Notes under the pieces: generated by a model
What the model saw: the letters and a program-made list of their open reading frames with translations, nothing else
Database searches by the model: none
What the model was told of the DNA's origin: nothing
Origin: Flavobacterium sharifuzzamanii
GTDB taxonomy: Bacteria; Bacteroidota; Bacteroidia; Flavobacteriales; Flavobacteriaceae
DNA: 64,000 nt
Direction of reading: 5' to 3'
Assembly: GCF_003254585.1 (NCBI RefSeq)
Contig: NZ_QJGZ01000033.1
Location: forward strand, 157,989 to 221,988
Made by a program: the position numbers and the translations under genes
Part shown: piece after piece, positions 16,903-26,127 of the stretch
Position numbering within the stretch: the stretch's first letter is position 1
Layout of the letters: every line of letters begins with the position of its first letter

Positions 16903-17835
16903 TTATGATAGTTCAAGCATTCTTTCAATAGGTTTTAATGCTTGTATTCTCAATTCTTCTGTAATCAGCATTTCTGGTCTTTCATTTTTAAGGCACAAAT
17001 ACAATTTTTCGAGTGTATTCATTTTCATGAAAGCACATTCACTGCACGCACAGCTGTTGTCTTCTGTGGTAGGAGCCGGGATCAGCGTTTTATCAGGTAC
17101 AGCTTTTGTAAGCTCATGCAGGATACCGGCTTCTGTGGCCACAATGAAAACGGCAGCAGGATCCGTTTTAATGAAATTAATAATTCCCGAAGTTGAGCCA
17201 ATATAATGTGCTGCTTTTAAAATATGATCTTCAGATTCAGGGTGTGCTGCAATTTTTGCAGTCGGGTTGTTGTTATATATTTCAATTAGTTTGTCTAATG
17301 AAAAGGCTTCATGCACTACACAAGAGCCTTTCCATAAGACCAGTTCGCGTTTGGTTTCTTTCTGTAGATACTTGCCTAAATTTTCATCTGGAGCAAATAT
17401 GATTTTTTGTTCTGCAGGAATAGATTCGATTATCTTTTTGGCATTCGCCGATGTGCAGACTAAATCACTCATAGCTTTTATTTGGGCAGAACAGTTGATG
17501 TAAGTGACCACAATATGATCGGGATGCTTTTCTTTAAATAATTTAAAATCTTCTGGAGGACAGCCGTCAGCAAGCGAACAACCAGCATTCCAATCGGGCA
17601 ATAACACTTTTTTATTTGGGTTTAAAATTTTTGCTGTTTCTGCCATAAAATGAACTCCTGCAAAAACAATAATATCAGCATTTGTATTTTGAGCTTTTTT
17701 TGCCAGTTCAAGACTATCTCCAATAAAATCTGCTATTTCCTGAATGTTTTCATCTTGATAATAATGAGCTAGGATAACGGCATTTTTTTCTTTTTTCAAT
17801 CGGATTATCTCCTGTACTAAAAAGTTCTTGGTCAT
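16903..17835 (-). CDS. nadA: Quinolinate synthase
   Basis: A 310-residue NadA. It condenses iminoaspartate from NadB with dihydroxyacetone phosphate to form quinolinate, using an oxygen-sensitive 4Fe-4S cluster. The start AVILAHYYQ is typical. Likely cluster cysteines are Cys86 ([12 protein letters not shown]), Cys172 (GSCVVHEAF) and one of Cys262/264/267 (CACSECAFM). It is the first gene of the minus-strand run nadA-nadB-ric-nrdD-nrdG. An FNR-like palindrome at 17965-17978, about 130 bp upstream, may couple the run to oxygen supply. Confidence 0.95.
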   Translation of the reverse strand: MTKNFLVQEIIRLKKEKNAVILAHYYQDENIQEIADFIGDSLELAKKAQNTNADIIVFAGVHFMAETAKILNPNKKVLLPDWNAGCSLADGCPPEDFKLFKEKHPDHIVVTYINCSAQIKAMSDLVCTSANAKKIIESIPAEQKIIFAPDENLGKYLQKETKRELVLWKGSCVVHEAFSLDKLIEIYNNNPTAKIAAHPESEDHILKAAHYIGSTSGIINFIKTDPAAVFIVATEAGILHELTKAVPDKTLIPAPTTEDNSCACSECAFMKMNTLEKLYLCLKNERPEMLITEELRIQALKPIERMLELS

Positions 17836-17934
17836 AGTTAATTCTTGAATTTATGCTTGACTTGATAAAAGCTTATGGTATTTGTGTCTTAAACCTGTTT
17901 TTAAAATATATTTAAACACATAATTTTAATAGGG

Positions 17935-17978
17935 TAAATATATTATCATCATTTTTTTCAAAACATGATTCTAATCAT
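17935..17978 (-). promoter_or_regulatory. FNR-like site and -7 box upstream of nadA
   Basis: ATGATTCTAATCAT (17965-17978) is a perfect palindrome that keeps the TGAT-N4-ATCA core of FNR/CRP-family sites. On the minus strand a -7-like box TATATTTA (17935-17942) follows, so a start near 17928 would place the site centred about 43 bp upstream, the class II activator position. The sequence supports a site; the regulator and oxygen response are inferred. The remaining gap (17836-18103) shows no gene. Confidence 0.55.
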
Positions 17979-18103
17979 ACTGTCAAATTTTTATTTTATT
18001 ATATTACGCGGTTACAGATTTTTATGATTGTAATATAATTTTATTCAGATATCTCGCGTGAAGGTTTAGAAAATGGATTGAGATTGAATTGTTTTTAAAA
18101 GAA

Positions 18104-18142
18104 AAAGCATGATAAAGAGAACTAAGCTCTTTATCATGCTTT
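18104..18142 (-). terminator. Rho-independent terminator of the surface-protein operon
   Basis: A perfect 16-bp stem (18104-18119 with 18127-18142, arm AAAGCATGATAAAGAG) with a 7-nt loop, 23 bp beyond the stop codon of the OmpA-family gene, with a T-rich tail on the minus strand. Confidence 0.88.
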
Positions 18143-18165
18143 ATGCAATTGTAGAATTAAAAAAA

Positions 18166-19488
18166 TTATTTTGCGTCTATCAGAATAAGTGAAACCCTTC
18201 TGTTTAGCGGTTTATTCTCTGCTGGGGTATTTGGAACTAAAGGTTCGCTTTCTCCTTTTGAAAACAAATGCATACGATTAGATTCTATTCCTTTATTCTG
18301 TAAATAATCTGAAACTGCTTGTGCTCTTTTCATTCCAATTTCAAGATTGCGCTTTTCCGTGCCTATATCACAAGTATATCCTGTGATATTCAAGTCTGTG
18401 TCTTTATTTGATTTTAGAATTTTAGCAATTTCATCTAATCTTGAAGCCAATTCTGGAGTTACGCTCGTGTTTCCAACTTCTTGAAATGCAAGAGGCTGTT
18501 TTTCGATATAATTGCGTTCCTCTGTAGTCAGTTCTTTTTTAGCAGGTGGAGTTTCTACAACTTTTTGCTGAACAGGAGCCTCTTTCTGAACTGGAGCTGT
18601 TTCTGCTTGCGGTTGTATAGGTTCTGCTTTTTGCTGAACAGGTTCAGACCTGTCTTTAGCTAATGAAAAACCTAATTTCAGTTGAATTCCAGCAGATAAA
18701 TAACGGCTTTCCTGAACTATTTTGCTGTTTCCAATTGTACCGTTTGCCTGAATATTGTCAAGCCCGTTAGGATTGTAAGCTACAATATTAGTATTTGCAG
18801 TTTCTTTTGCCAAATCAGTTAGACCATAATCAACATACAAACCTGTGTAAAGCTTTGTTTTTTCTGCTAATTTGAATGTAAGACCAGTTTCAAAACTTAA
18901 CATAAAAGCAGGATCTAAACTTACAGTGGTTTTATCTTGCCAGTTGGATACTTTTCCAAATCCGTGAGAAGGCAGATCATCAACCAGAAGATTTGTGTCT
19001 GGGTAATAACCACTTAATTGCAGTTCTGAAGCAGAAGCTTTTACCGTCTGTTTTCCTGGAAACATAATTTTCCCTCCGAATCCAAAATACAATTGCGTCT
19101 GAGAGGCAATTGAAGTTCTGTATTGCATCATTAATGGAATAGCAAAACCAATAAAATGCTGATCTTCTTTGTAGTTGGTAGGAGTGACTTGATACTCAAA
19201 TGCAGAAGTCTGGTCGTCAACTTCATAAGTTGAGATTGTCGTTCCGTTATTTAATTTAAAACTATTTTGATTGTAAGTAACATCAACTCCTGTGGAAATT
19301 CCCCAGTGATCGCTGAAGAAATAGGTGTATCCAACACCTATTCCTCCACCAAATTTTAATTTACCGTCTCCGATATTGCTATCATAAAGAATTCCAGACG
19401 GACCGCCGTTGATTTTAAAATTAATTTCCTGTGCTTTTATCGTGACGCTAAACAGTGTTAGTATAGCTATGGTCGTTTTAATCTTCAT
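18166..19488 (-). CDS. OmpA-family outer-membrane barrel protein
   Basis: A protein of about 440 residues counted from the ATG at 19488; the frame opens 27 bp earlier, but MKIKTTIAILTLFSVTIKAQ is a clean signal peptide. Residues about 20-285 form an 8-strand-type porin/opacity-like barrel. A Gln/Pro/Glu-rich linker follows (about 285-330). An OmpA C-terminal domain (about 340-440) with NITGYTCDIGTEKRN and NRRVSLILIDAK binds peptidoglycan. It is the last gene of the collar/adhesin operon, 29 bp after the giant T9SS protein. In Bacteroidota, OmpA proteins accompany SprB-like adhesins, so it may anchor or support the giant protein at the surface. Confidence 0.88.
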   Translation of the reverse strand: MKIKTTIAILTLFSVTIKAQEINFKINGGPSGILYDSNIGDGKLKFGGGIGVGYTYFFSDHWGISTGVDVTYNQNSFKLNNGTTISTYEVDDQTSAFEYQVTPTNYKEDQHFIGFAIPLMMQYRTSIASQTQLYFGFGGKIMFPGKQTVKASASELQLSGYYPDTNLLVDDLPSHGFGKVSNWQDKTTVSLDPAFMLSFETGLTFKLAEKTKLYTGLYVDYGLTDLAKETANTNIVAYNPNGLDNIQANGTIGNSKIVQESRYLSAGIQLKLGFSLAKDRSEPVQQKAEPIQPQAETAPVQKEAPVQQKVVETPPAKKELTTEERNYIEKQPLAFQEVGNTSVTPELASRLDEIAKILKSNKDTDLNITGYTCDIGTEKRNLEIGMKRAQAVSDYLQNKGIESNRMHLFSKGESEPLVPNTPAENKPLNRRVSLILIDAK

Positions 19489-19517
19489 TGCGCGTAATTT
19501 TAAATTAAATCTCATTT

Positions 19518-22500
19518 TTATTTAACCAATAAGTTTATTGTTTTTAACTGACCATCAGCCAGTTTAAGAACAACAATGTATAAGGCTGTTTGCGAAGGAG
19601 CGATAATTTGATTTTTGGCTTTTACATTTGAAATAGTCTGCACTAATTTTCCTGCGATGTCATAAATAACTACCTCAGATCCGCTTAGTTGAGATTCGCT
19701 AAAATCACATTCTAAAGTAAATTCTCCTCCTGGTTTAACTGGGTTTGGATAGATTTTGATTTTTTTGCTGAAAACCGTTCCAGAAGTCTCAATTGGACAG
19801 GATTTAATTGAATTTCCGTTTTTATCTTTTGCAATTACATGATATGTACCATTTAAAGGCTGAATTTCGCTATAATACTGACGGGTTGCACCAGAAATAG
19901 CTGTTCCGTTTTTATACCATTGCCAAGCCACAAAATTATTAGATCTATTGTCAAAGAATAGAACATTTGCCCACTGCTGTATAACAAGTCCAGACTGGCT
20001 TATTTCTATTGGTTTGATAACTGCTGTTGCTGCATTATGATTCTGGTCGCCATTTTGCGTTGCGGTAATGGTAGAATTTCCCGAACCTGTGATGTTTAAA
20101 GTTGATCCAGAGATTGTTCCCAATGCTGCATTTGCAATGGCATAAGAAACTGGCAATCCGCTATCTGTGGTAGCAGTTAAAGCAACGTTGTTTGAATCTG
20201 CACAGCCGAATTCTAAAGTCTGATTCCAGGTAATGGTTTGATTGGCTTTAGTAATTTCAAATTCTGCACCAGTAAAGGCAATTGTATAATCTGCACCAGC
20301 ATTAATTGTTCCTAGTTTAATGTTGTATTTTCCAACATTTTCTCCGGCATCTCTCGTAAGCAGACCTGTAAGTATTGAGTTTGTATCTCCGTTAGCAAAA
20401 CCTAAAGCTGTGTAATTGAATACAGGATCTACTGTGCCATACACTTTGGTATGTCCTGCAGAAGCAGCTATAGTAAGAGTATATTTTTGTGTGGTAAAAC
20501 TTACTTCGTTTCCATAATTAATAAAACCATTGTTGTTTATAGCATATGTTCTAACATAATATGTTCTGTTTCCTCTTAATCCAGATAAAGAATTTGTAAA
20601 TGTTCCTAATGCAGCAGTAATATTAATTTTTGTATCAGCTGTAGTAGGGTTAGCATGTTGTGCATATACAAATCCAACTTCTGTCAAGCAAGATCCACTG
20701 TCAGTGTTTATTCCGTTAGAAGATGCCGTACCAGATAATGAAGCGCTAGTTGTCGTTATTCCAGATACAACTGCAGTATTTAAATTAACTGGATTAGTAG
20801 GCTGAGTTACCTCAACAGTTGCAGAAGCCGAGCAAGAATTATCATCTGTAACAGTTACAGTATAAGTTCCAGCTACAAGACCAGTTGCAGTTGCCGCATT
20901 TCCTCCAGATGGAGCCCAAGAGTAAGAGTAAGCCCCTGTACCGCCTGTTACGCTAACTGTAGCAGATCCGTTATTTCCGTTATGGCATGATACAGCTACA
21001 GGAGTTGCATTTAAAGTTAAAGCATCAGGTTCTGTAATACTAATTGTATTTGTAGTAGAACATGAGTTTTCATCTGTAACAGTTACAGTATAAGTTCCAG
21101 CTATAAGACCAGTTGCAGTTGCTGCATTTCCTCCAGATGGAGCCCAAGAGTAAGTATAAGCTCCAGTTCCTCCCGTAGCAATTACAGATGCAGTACCATT
21201 ATTGCCACCCTTGCACGATACATTTGTATGTGTATCTGTTGCAGAAAGTGCTGTAGGTTCTGTAATTAGTACAGATTTTGTAACAAAGCATCCGTTTTCG
21301 TCGGTTACAGTTACAGTGTAAGTGTTTGGACTTAATCCAGTCGCTGTTGCAGCTGTTCCTCCGGATGGTGACCAAGAATAGGTATAAGTTCCAGTTCCTC
21401 CAGAAGGAGTTACAGTTGCTGTTCCGTTATTTGCTTGATTACATAAAACATCTGTTTTTGCTATTGTTGCTGTAAGAGCAGACGGCTCAGTAATAGTTAC
21501 GCTTGCCGTAGTCTGACATAGGTTAGCATCTTTTATAGTTACTGTATAAGTTCCTGCAGATAATCCGCTTGCGGTTGCATTAGTTCCTCCTGATGGTGAC
21601 CAAGAATATGTATAAAGTCCTGTTCCTCCAGTTACATTTACTGTTGCAGTTCCGTTAGAACCTCCGTTGCAAGAAACATCAGTTTGAGATGTTGTAGCAA
21701 TAAGTGCATCAGGTTCTGTTATGGTAATACTCTGTGTTTTAGAACATGAGTTAGCATCTGTTACAGTTACAGTATAAGTTCCTGCTTTAAGACCAGTTGC
21801 AGTAGCGGTTGATTGAGCAGGTGTTGTATCCCATGAATACGTATATGCGCCAGTTCCTCCGATTGCTGAAACACTTGCAGAACCATTGTTTCCGCCATTG
21901 CAGCTAACATTTGTTTTTGCGCCTGGTGTTATTACAATAGCTGATGGCTCAGTGATTGTAAAGTTTTTTATAATAGAACATCCGTTCCCTGCAATAATTT
22001 TTACAGAATAACTTCCTGCAGTAAGGCCATTGACTGTATCAGTGTTTCCTACATTAGGAGTCCACTCGTAGGTAAACGGTCCAGCAGCTCCTGATGGAAT
22101 AACCCAAGCAGATCCTGTACTTGCTCCATTACAAAGTACATCAGTTTTACCAGTATTAGCGACTAGAGTATTGGTTGTATTGATGGTAACGCTTCTCAAA
22201 ATAGAACAACCATTGCCATCTGTAATCGTACAGTTATAAGTGCCAGCTACTAAACCGCTTGCAGTAGCAGCAATCCCTCCAGAAGGTGACCAAGAATAAC
22301 TATAACCTCCCACACCTCCAGATGGTGTTACAGTAGCTTCACCACCTGTTGAACAAGTGGCATCTACTTGAGTTGTAGTTGCATTTAGTGCAGATGGTTC
22401 CCCAATGATAAAAGTTTTAGTAATAAAACAGCTGTTAGCATCTGTAATTTTACAAGTGTAAGTACCAGCAGAAAGGCCAGTAGCCGTAGCTGCACTTCCT

Positions 22501-25500
22501 CCAGATGGAGACCAAAAATAGGTAAGGTTGCCAGAACCACCAGAAGCGGTAACAGTTGCTGTTCCAGTCGCTCCGCCATTGCATAAAACATCTGTTTGAG
22601 ATTGTGTTGCATCTAAAATAGGTGGGTCTATAAATGTAAAGCTTTGTGAAGCCTGACAGTTGTTAGCATCTATTATTGTTACGGTATAAGTACCAGCCAT
22701 AAGACCACTTATCGTTGTGCTATGGGCTCCAGTACTCCAGTTATAAGTATAAGCACCAGTACCACCTGTGACAGATACTGTAGCAGAACCATTTGATCCT
22801 CCATTGCAAGAAATATTGGTTTGACTAGGAGTTATTGTAAATGCAGGTGGTTCAGATATAGTGAATTCTAATGTTTTGACACACTGGTTTGCATCTTTTA
22901 CAGTTACAGTATAAGTTCCAGCAGAAAGCCCACTTGCGGTTGCAGTTGTCTGGATAGGAGTAGTATTCCAAGAATAAGAATAATTTGGTGTACCGCCTAA
23001 AGCAATCACTTGAGCTGTTCCATTACCTCCACCATGACAAGAAGTGTTATTTACAGTACCTTTTGTGAGCGTGAGTGCACTTGCTGGCTGCCCTATTGTT
23101 ACATTTGCTGTATTAGAACATAAGTTTTCATCAGTTACAGTTACAGTATAAGTTGTTCCTGCTGCTAACCCTGTTATAGTGGCAGTATCTGCCCCATTAG
23201 ACCATGAATATGTGTAGTTGCCAGTTCCTCCACTTGGAGTCGCAGTTGCTTGACCAGTAGTATCACCAAAACAGGCTACATCAACTTTGGACATGATTAT
23301 ACTAATATGATTAACAGTTAGAGTTGCAGTATTTGAAGTAGCAGACGGAGTACATGATCCGCTTGCAACAGCTCTATATTTATATCCGTTAAATCCTGCT
23401 GGTGCTCCAGTTATAGTCAAAGTAGAAGTAGTTATACCAGAATAAGGTGCAGTATTTGGGACATCAATAAATCCTCCCCCTTGATCTACTTGCCACTTGT
23501 ATGCTGTCGCATTTGATGCCGTTGCTGAAAAAGCAGTTGTGCCACCAGAGCAGATTGATATTGATGAAGGATTTGCGGTAATAGCAGGAGCAGAGTTTAC
23601 AGTAAGACTTGCACTGTTTGAAGTAGCCGTTGGAGTACATGTTCCAGATACAATAGCTCTGTATATATATCCACTCATTGCAACTGTTGCTCCAGTTATT
23701 GTTAGAGTTGCGGCAGTAGCTCCAGAATAAGTAGCATTGTTTGATATATCTATAAATCCTAGACCTTGGTCTACCTGCCATTGATATCCTGTAGCATTAG
23801 AGGCAGTGGCAGTAAAAGTAGTGTTTGCTCCTTGGCATACTGAGCTTGCTGAAGGCTGTGCAGTTATAGAAGGTGCAGAATTTATTGTTAATGTTGCATT
23901 ATTTGAAGTTGCGTTAGGGAAACATCCTCCAGTCGCTACCACTCGATATAAATAGCCACCTAGTTGAGCAGTTACTCCAGTTATAGTAAGAGTAGCGGTA
24001 GTGGCGCCAGAAAATTGAGCATCGTTCGATATGGAATTGAATCCTGCCCCTTTATCTACATACCATTGATACCCTGTTGCATTAGATGCGGTAACAGAAA
24101 AAGCGACATTATCTCCCAAACAAACAGATGTTGATGAAGGTTGTGCTGTTATAGCTGGAGCAGGATTTATAGTCAACAAAGCATTATTAGAAATAGCAGG
24201 AATACAATTTCCAGTTGCTATACCTCTGTATAAATATCCGTTCATTGCAGCTGTTGCTCCAGTTATCGTAAGAGTAGAACTAGTGACACCAGAATAAGGA
24301 GCATTATTTGGGACATCATTGAATCCTCCTCCTTGATCTACTTGCCATTTGTATCCAGTGGCATTAGATGCAGTTATACTAAAAGTAGCATTGCCACCTA
24401 TACAAGTTGTATTTGAAGAAGGCTCTGATGTTATTGCAGAAAGTGGATTTACCGTTCCAGATAATGCCACATTTTTTGTTGGTATTCCTGTAGAAGAAAT
24501 AGTTATATTTCCAGCTGGTGTTCCTGTAGCAGTTGCTGCCAGACGCACATATATGGTTCTATTTATATTACCTGAAGAAGGTGTTAATGATAAATTAGTA
24601 AAGTAAGGTCCGCCAGAAGTTGTCGATATCTCATATCCTGTAGGAGGAGATAAATCTAAATTTGCGGTTAATTGGCCAGCGGTTAAAGCAAAACTCTGTG
24701 GAGTAGAGGTAGAACCCGCACAAGTTGTAAATCCGCTTAACGAACTTACACTAGTAGAAGACCCAGGAGATTCTGTTATTGTAACGGGTTGTGTTACAGA
24801 GCATCCTCCAGATCCGTTTGGAGTATTGTCTGTAATAGTAACTATATAATTTCCTGGAGCAAGTGGGGTTGATGTAGCTAATGATCCTCCTGCAGGTGAC
24901 CAAGAATAAGTATAAGGTGAAGTGCCTCCAGATACAGTAACTGTTGCAGTACCATTGTTTGCCCCATAAACACTAGGAATGTTAGCTGTAACCGAAGGTG
25001 AAATAACAGTTGGCACTGTCAATGTTGCAGCATTAGAATTTACAGACCCTGATGAATTTGTTGCAACACAGCGATACTGATACCCATTCATTGCAGATGT
25101 TGCTCCTATAATTGAAAGTGTTGAATTATTAGTGCCAGAATAAGTAGCGTTATCAGAAATATTTCCAAAACCTCCGCCTGTGTTAACCTGCCATTGATAA
25201 CTTGTAGCATTAAGGGCAGTAACAGCAAAAGAAGTATTCGTTGAAGTACATATTGTTTTGTTGGTTGGATGTATATTTATTATTGGTATAGTGCCAATAT
25301 AAATATATCCAGTTGGCAGTGTTTGTGCAGTTGTTGCTTTTATCCAGTTCGCTTGATTCATTAAAGCGGTTCTGGCTGATGCTGCATTAAGAAAAGGTGT
25401 TCCTGTACCATTAAATTTAGATGATGTTGCTATAGTTGTACCACTCACAGTTCCTGTATAAAATGCACTAGTACCGTTTATTAGTCCGGGAGGAAGAGTA

Positions 25501-26111
25501 GAAGAAGTTGGCCCTATTGAGCAAGATGCTGTATCGTCCCAGCCGGCTTCAGTCGTGTTTGCATTACATCTGGAATAGGAAATACCAGAAATTAAAGTTA
25601 CGACTCCACCAGTGATTGAACCTCCACCTCCTTGGAAGGCAATAATTTGATCGCCGCCCGTTGATAATGATAATCCAAAAGGGATATTACTTTCCGCACT
25701 ATTGTATGTAACAGTTCCATTAGCATTTGAAGTAGAAGTAGTTGTATTGAATGCAGAAGCACTTAATCCATTGATAGTGACTTCTGTTCCAGCAGCAAGT
25801 GCACTTGAGCAGGTCCATGTGATAGTGCCTTCTGTTGTACTGGTATTGGGAATGACAAACCAGGCAGATCCAGTATATCCTCTATCTGTAAAACTAATTG
25901 TTGTAGTTGCCGAAATATCCTTAAGTAAAACAAATGAGAATGTGTCACTTGTCGCAGCAGATGTTGCATTCTGAGTCGCATCATAACCAGTAAAGGCAAT
26001 ATCTCCTGGGACTAAAGTAGTTTGAGAATTACCTAAGAAACTTTGCAAAAATATCCCTAAAAACAAGGCAACATTTAAGATTTTTTTAAATTGAGAGTAA
26101 AAATGTTTCAT
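19518..26111 (-). CDS. Giant T9SS surface protein with Ig-like and SprB repeats
   Basis: A 2197-residue secreted protein. It has a signal peptide ending near FLGNSQ (residue 30), then an N-terminal beta domain (about 31-275). Ig-like repeats with YQWQV and YRxxA motifs follow (one at about 280-365, four at about 557-925). One SprB repeat lies at about 370-440 and eleven more, of about 75 residues each, at about 940-1770 (CNGGxNGTATV..GTYTVTVTDANxC). A fibronectin-like segment, an MBG-type domain (about 1870-1950) and a type A T9SS sorting domain (last about 80 residues, KIYPNPVKPGGEF) complete it. It resembles the gliding adhesin SprB but is much shorter. It lies 16 bp after the formyltransferase gene and probably forms an extended surface fibre. 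Confidence 0.92.
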   Translation of the reverse strand: MKHFYSQFKKILNVALFLGIFLQSFLGNSQTTLVPGDIAFTGYDATQNATSAATSDTFSFVLLKDISATTTISFTDRGYTGSAWFVIPNTSTTEGTITWTCSSALAAGTEVTINGLSASAFNTTTSTSNANGTVTYNSAESNIPFGLSLSTGGDQIIAFQGGGGSITGGVVTLISGISYSRCNANTTEAGWDDTASCSIGPTSSTLPPGLINGTSAFYTGTVSGTTIATSSKFNGTGTPFLNAASARTALMNQANWIKATTAQTLPTGYIYIGTIPIINIHPTNKTICTSTNTSFAVTALNATSYQWQVNTGGGFGNISDNATYSGTNNSTLSIIGATSAMNGYQYRCVATNSSGSVNSNAATLTVPTVISPSVTANIPSVYGANNGTATVTVSGGTSPYTYSWSPAGGSLATSTPLAPGNYIVTITDNTPNGSGGCSVTQPVTITESPGSSTSVSSLSGFTTCAGSTSTPQSFALTAGQLTANLDLSPPTGYEISTTSGGPYFTNLSLTPSSGNINRTIYVRLAATATGTPAGNITISSTGIPTKNVALSGTVNPLSAITSEPSSNTTCIGGNATFSITASNATGYKWQVDQGGGFNDVPNNAPYSGVTSSTLTITGATAAMNGYLYRGIATGNCIPAISNNALLTINPAPAITAQPSSTSVCLGDNVAFSVTASNATGYQWYVDKGAGFNSISNDAQFSGATTATLTITGVTAQLGGYLYRVVATGGCFPNATSNNATLTINSAPSITAQPSASSVCQGANTTFTATASNATGYQWQVDQGLGFIDISNNATYSGATAATLTITGATVAMSGYIYRAIVSGTCTPTATSNSASLTVNSAPAITANPSSISICSGGTTAFSATASNATAYKWQVDQGGGFIDVPNTAPYSGITTSTLTITGAPAGFNGYKYRAVASGSCTPSATSNTATLTVNHISIIMSKVDVACFGDTTGQATATPSGGTGNYTYSWSNGADTATITGLAAGTTYTVTVTDENLCSNTANVTIGQPASALTLTKGTVNNTSCHGGGNGTAQVIALGGTPNYSYSWNTTPIQTTATASGLSAGTYTVTVKDANQCVKTLEFTISEPPAFTITPSQTNISCNGGSNGSATVSVTGGTGAYTYNWSTGAHSTTISGLMAGTYTVTIIDANNCQASQSFTFIDPPILDATQSQTDVLCNGGATGTATVTASGGSGNLTYFWSPSGGSAATATGLSAGTYTCKITDANSCFITKTFIIGEPSALNATTTQVDATCSTGGEATVTPSGGVGGYSYSWSPSGGIAATASGLVAGTYNCTITDGNGCSILRSVTINTTNTLVANTGKTDVLCNGASTGSAWVIPSGAAGPFTYEWTPNVGNTDTVNGLTAGSYSVKIIAGNGCSIIKNFTITEPSAIVITPGAKTNVSCNGGNNGSASVSAIGGTGAYTYSWDTTPAQSTATATGLKAGTYTVTVTDANSCSKTQSITITEPDALIATTSQTDVSCNGGSNGTATVNVTGGTGLYTYSWSPSGGTNATASGLSAGTYTVTIKDANLCQTTASVTITEPSALTATIAKTDVLCNQANNGTATVTPSGGTGTYTYSWSPSGGTAATATGLSPNTYTVTVTDENGCFVTKSVLITEPTALSATDTHTNVSCKGGNNGTASVIATGGTGAYTYSWAPSGGNAATATGLIAGTYTVTVTDENSCSTTNTISITEPDALTLNATPVAVSCHNGNNGSATVSVTGGTGAYSYSWAPSGGNAATATGLVAGTYTVTVTDDNSCSASATVEVTQPTNPVNLNTAVVSGITTTSASLSGTASSNGINTDSGSCLTEVGFVYAQHANPTTADTKINITAALGTFTNSLSGLRGNRTYYVRTYAINNNGFINYGNEVSFTTQKYTLTIAASAGHTKVYGTVDPVFNYTALGFANGDTNSILTGLLTRDAGENVGKYNIKLGTINAGADYTIAFTGAEFEITKANQTITWNQTLEFGCADSNNVALTATTDSGLPVSYAIANAALGTISGSTLNITGSGNSTITATQNGDQNHNAATAVIKPIEISQSGLVIQQWANVLFFDNRSNNFVAWQWYKNGTAISGATRQYYSEIQPLNGTYHVIAKDKNGNSIKSCPIETSGTVFSKKIKIYPNPVKPGGEFTLECDFSESQLSGSEVVIYDIAGKLVQTISNVKAKNQIIAPSQTALYIVVLKLADGQLKTINLLVK
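20800..23300 (-). repeat. Tandem SprB-repeat coding array
   Basis: Eleven in-frame units of about 225 bp, each encoding one SprB repeat. Some neighbours are nearly identical at DNA level: the segments near 20860-20955 and 21080-21175 differ at only a few positions. Such an array can change repeat number by recombination. Confidence 0.85.
23320..24450 (-). repeat. Tandem Ig-like repeat coding array
   Basis: Four in-frame units of about 285 bp encoding Ig-like domains. Each begins ITxxPSS, carries a Cys-containing strand, YxWxVDxGxGF in the middle and a Tyr-Arg pair near the end. A fifth, more divergent unit lies near 25030-25280. Confidence 0.8.
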
Positions 26112-26127
26112 AAATTAGATTGTTAAA

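Noticed and set aside
23464..25999. Several open frames on both strands inside the giant repeat gene.
   Set aside because: They are shadows of the repetitive, stop-poor coding sequence of the 2197-residue protein, with low-complexity translations.
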